Of a DNA stretch of 39,355 bases, positions 38,436-39,355 are shown one piece after another. Position 1 is the first letter of the stretch, and every line of letters starts with the position of its first letter. Source of the DNA: Glycomyces buryatensis (GTDB taxonomy: Bacteria > Actinomycetota > Actinomycetes > Mycobacteriales > Micromonosporaceae). The notes below the pieces were generated by a model. The model ran no database searches. It saw nothing but the letters and a program-made list of their open reading frames with translations, and was not told the DNA's origin. Made by a program: the position numbers and the translations under genes. The stretch lies in the NCBI RefSeq assembly GCF_004912275.1, contig NZ_STGY01000045.1, forward strand, positions 1 to 39,355. The letters run 5' to 3'.

Positions 38436-38816
38436 TCAGTTGAACGTGTTGGTCTGGCTGCTGTGGTCGCCGATCACGACCCCTTTAGCGCCGCGATTGT
38501 CCACCACGTACTTCCCGGCCGGTGCTTCCAACTGAGTCAACAGTTCGCGAGCCTGTTCAAGGATCATCTGGTCAGTGTCGGCACCGGACTCGGCCAGCGC
38601 CGGCGCGAGCGCCGCGCGCAGGGACTCCGGTTGGGTGTGGTCGGCCTCGACCACCGCAACCGCCGCAGCCCGGTCGCCGAGCCTGTCCTTGACCAATCGC
38701 TTCAAGCCTTGATAGGTATCGGTAACCATGGAGGCGACCGTGTCCTTGGCGCCCAGCCCGGCCCCGGCGACGGCGCCCGCCGCCAGAGCCGCGATGATCA
38801 ACTCCACACCGGTCAT
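38436..38816 (-). CDS. Putative membrane-acting effector with C-terminal RHIM-like motif
   Basis: 126 aa. The N-terminus is hydrophobic and Gly/Ala-rich (VELIIAALAAGAVAGAGLG, residues 4-22), then amphipathic helices (KDTVASMVTDTYQGLKRLVKDRLG). A helical middle has the LRAALAPALAESGAD type segment. The C-terminal 19 residues contain the motif GAKGVVIGDHSSQTNTFN, which matches the NACHT motif GAKGVQIGDNNLQINVY in order and spacing. This resembles the HeLo-like (Bell-type) cell-death effectors of bacterial amyloid-signalling pairs. ATG at 38816 has GAAGGG 8 nt upstream; a GTG 9 bp earlier has no usable ribosome site. It comes before, and is probably co-transcribed with, the NACHT gene. Confidence 0.8.
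   Translation of the reverse strand: MTGVELIIAALAAGAVAGAGLGAKDTVASMVTDTYQGLKRLVKDRLGDRAAAVAVVEADHTQPESLRAALAPALAESGADTDQMILEQARELLTQLEAPAGKYVVDNRGAKGVVIGDHSSQTNTFN
38439..38495 (-). other. RHIM-like motif of the effector (C-terminal 19 residues)
   Basis: Encodes RGAKGVVIGDHSSQTNTFN and ends at the stop codon, the placement typical of amyloid motifs in effectors. It shares GAKGV-IGD and the Q-x-N spacing with the NACHT N-terminus. Confidence 0.8.
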
Positions 38817-38989
38817 ACCTTGCACCCTTCGCGCGACGAAAACTGCTCACCACGGTAGCAGTGGAGCATGGCCCATCGAGTACAAGCTGAACCTGGCCGA
38901 GCCGACACCGTCTCAGTGCCTTCATCACCGCCATCACTGCGGCGATCCGCTTGAGCATCCTGGCAATCGGTCCGGGAGCGTCAGCGAAT

Positions 38990-39301
38990 CTAGAGTTGTG
39001 GGGCAATCGTTCCGCAATCACGAGCTATATGGATCAAGCGCTTTACGCTGCGGATGCTGATTCCATACTCGGTGGCGAGTTCCTTCTGTTTGACACCGGA
39101 GTCGAAGGCGTGCACCAGGTCCCGACGTTCGTCAGGCGAGAGGCGCTGATTGAGCGGTCTCGGCCGTCGCCGCTCAACGTGCTCGAACCCTCGTTCCATC
39201 GAATCCACAACCCGACAGGAGGGGCCCGAAACGGCGTCGCGGCCGAGCGAGGGGACGGAGAGCCTTTCGAGCAGGTGCGCTACCTGCGTCGGTGTGTTCA
39301 A
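38990..39301 (-). CDS. Helix-turn-helix protein, recombinase/resolvase-like HTH
   Basis: 103 aa from a TTG start, or 69 aa from the internal ATG (Met35). Residues about 52-93 (QRLSPDERRDLVHAFDSGVKQKELATEYGISIRSVKRLIH) form a Hin/resolvase-type HTH. The N-terminal part (TQVAHLLERLSVPS) resembles fragments found in recombinase-associated ORFs but is not conclusive. It has no catalytic domain, so it may be a DNA-binding regulator or a remnant of a mobile gene. It is oriented toward the effector gene with a 173-bp gap. Confidence 0.5.
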   Translation of the reverse strand: MNTPTQVAHLLERLSVPSLGRDAVSGPSCRVVDSMERGFEHVERRRPRPLNQRLSPDERRDLVHAFDSGVKQKELATEYGISIRSVKRLIHIARDCGTIAPQL

Positions 39302-39326
39302 ATAAGCGAGTATTAGCCCGACGTGT

Positions 39327-39342
39327 GATGTCTCAGGACATC
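39327..39342. repeat. Palindrome at the right edge, possibly IS481-type end
   Basis: GATGTC-TCAG-GACATC is a perfect palindrome in the context TGATGTCTCAGGACATCGGA. From memory, similar TGTC/GACA sequences border IS481-family elements in actinobacteria. The window ends 13 bp later, so this cannot be verified here. Confidence 0.3.
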
Positions 39343-39355
39343 GGAAACAGGTCGA

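Overview
The window is high-GC DNA with the codon bias, GTG/TTG starts and gene order of an actinobacterium. The left three quarters (1-28415) follow a chromosomal neighbourhood that I recall from Mycobacterium tuberculosis as roughly Rv1691 to Rv1713: TPR protein, HAD phosphatase, small protein, tlyA, nadK, recN, steA, steB/mctB, pyrG, Nudix, parA, scpA, scpB, rluB, cmk, der. A Glycomycetales or Micromonosporales-type host is possible, but the genus cannot be fixed from this sequence.

Layout of the core part. 1-4888: RGG-repeat/TPR protein, HAD hydrolase, two tandem minus-strand SCP2-like genes, two small proteins and tlyA. 4885-5169: the N-terminal stub of a Tat-exported GMC/cholesterol-oxidase-like enzyme, convergent with tlyA. 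5379-10357: nadK, recN, steA, steB. 10368-16210: a translationally coupled set encoding a WecA/MraY-like transferase, a MurJ-like flippase, a GT4 glycosyltransferase and a membrane protein with an alkaline-phosphatase-like domain, which looks like a lipid-linked envelope glycan pathway. 16290-17984: pyrG. 18037-20143: a divergent MFS exporter/TetR pair with a clear operator. Then Nudix and ald, followed by parA-scpA-scpB-rluB (chromosome segregation and rRNA modification), a YccF protein, cmk and der. No xerD lies between the Nudix gene and parA, where I would expect one.

Accessory part (28416-39355). It begins at the 3' end of an intact tRNA-Pro(GGG). A minus-strand large serine recombinase runs into that tRNA and is preceded by a small coupled ORF. 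Next come a mostly non-coding stretch with 10-bp phased repeats, a ppGpp-hydrolase-like HD protein, four unrecognised small proteins, an XRE/TPR-type regulator and an S51 peptidase. The standout is a two-gene cassette at 35985-38816. The first gene encodes a 126-aa protein with a hydrophobic N-terminus and a C-terminal RHIM-like amyloid motif. The second, 12 bp downstream, encodes an 812-aa NACHT-type NTPase carrying the matching motif near its N-terminus. This is the architecture of bacterial amyloid-signalling (NLR-like) immunity pairs. The right edge holds an HTH fragment and a short palindrome that may belong to an insertion sequence.

Several genes (nudix, recN, scpA, yccF, pepE) show a TANNNT box 6-7 nt before the start codon, so leaderless transcription seems common here.
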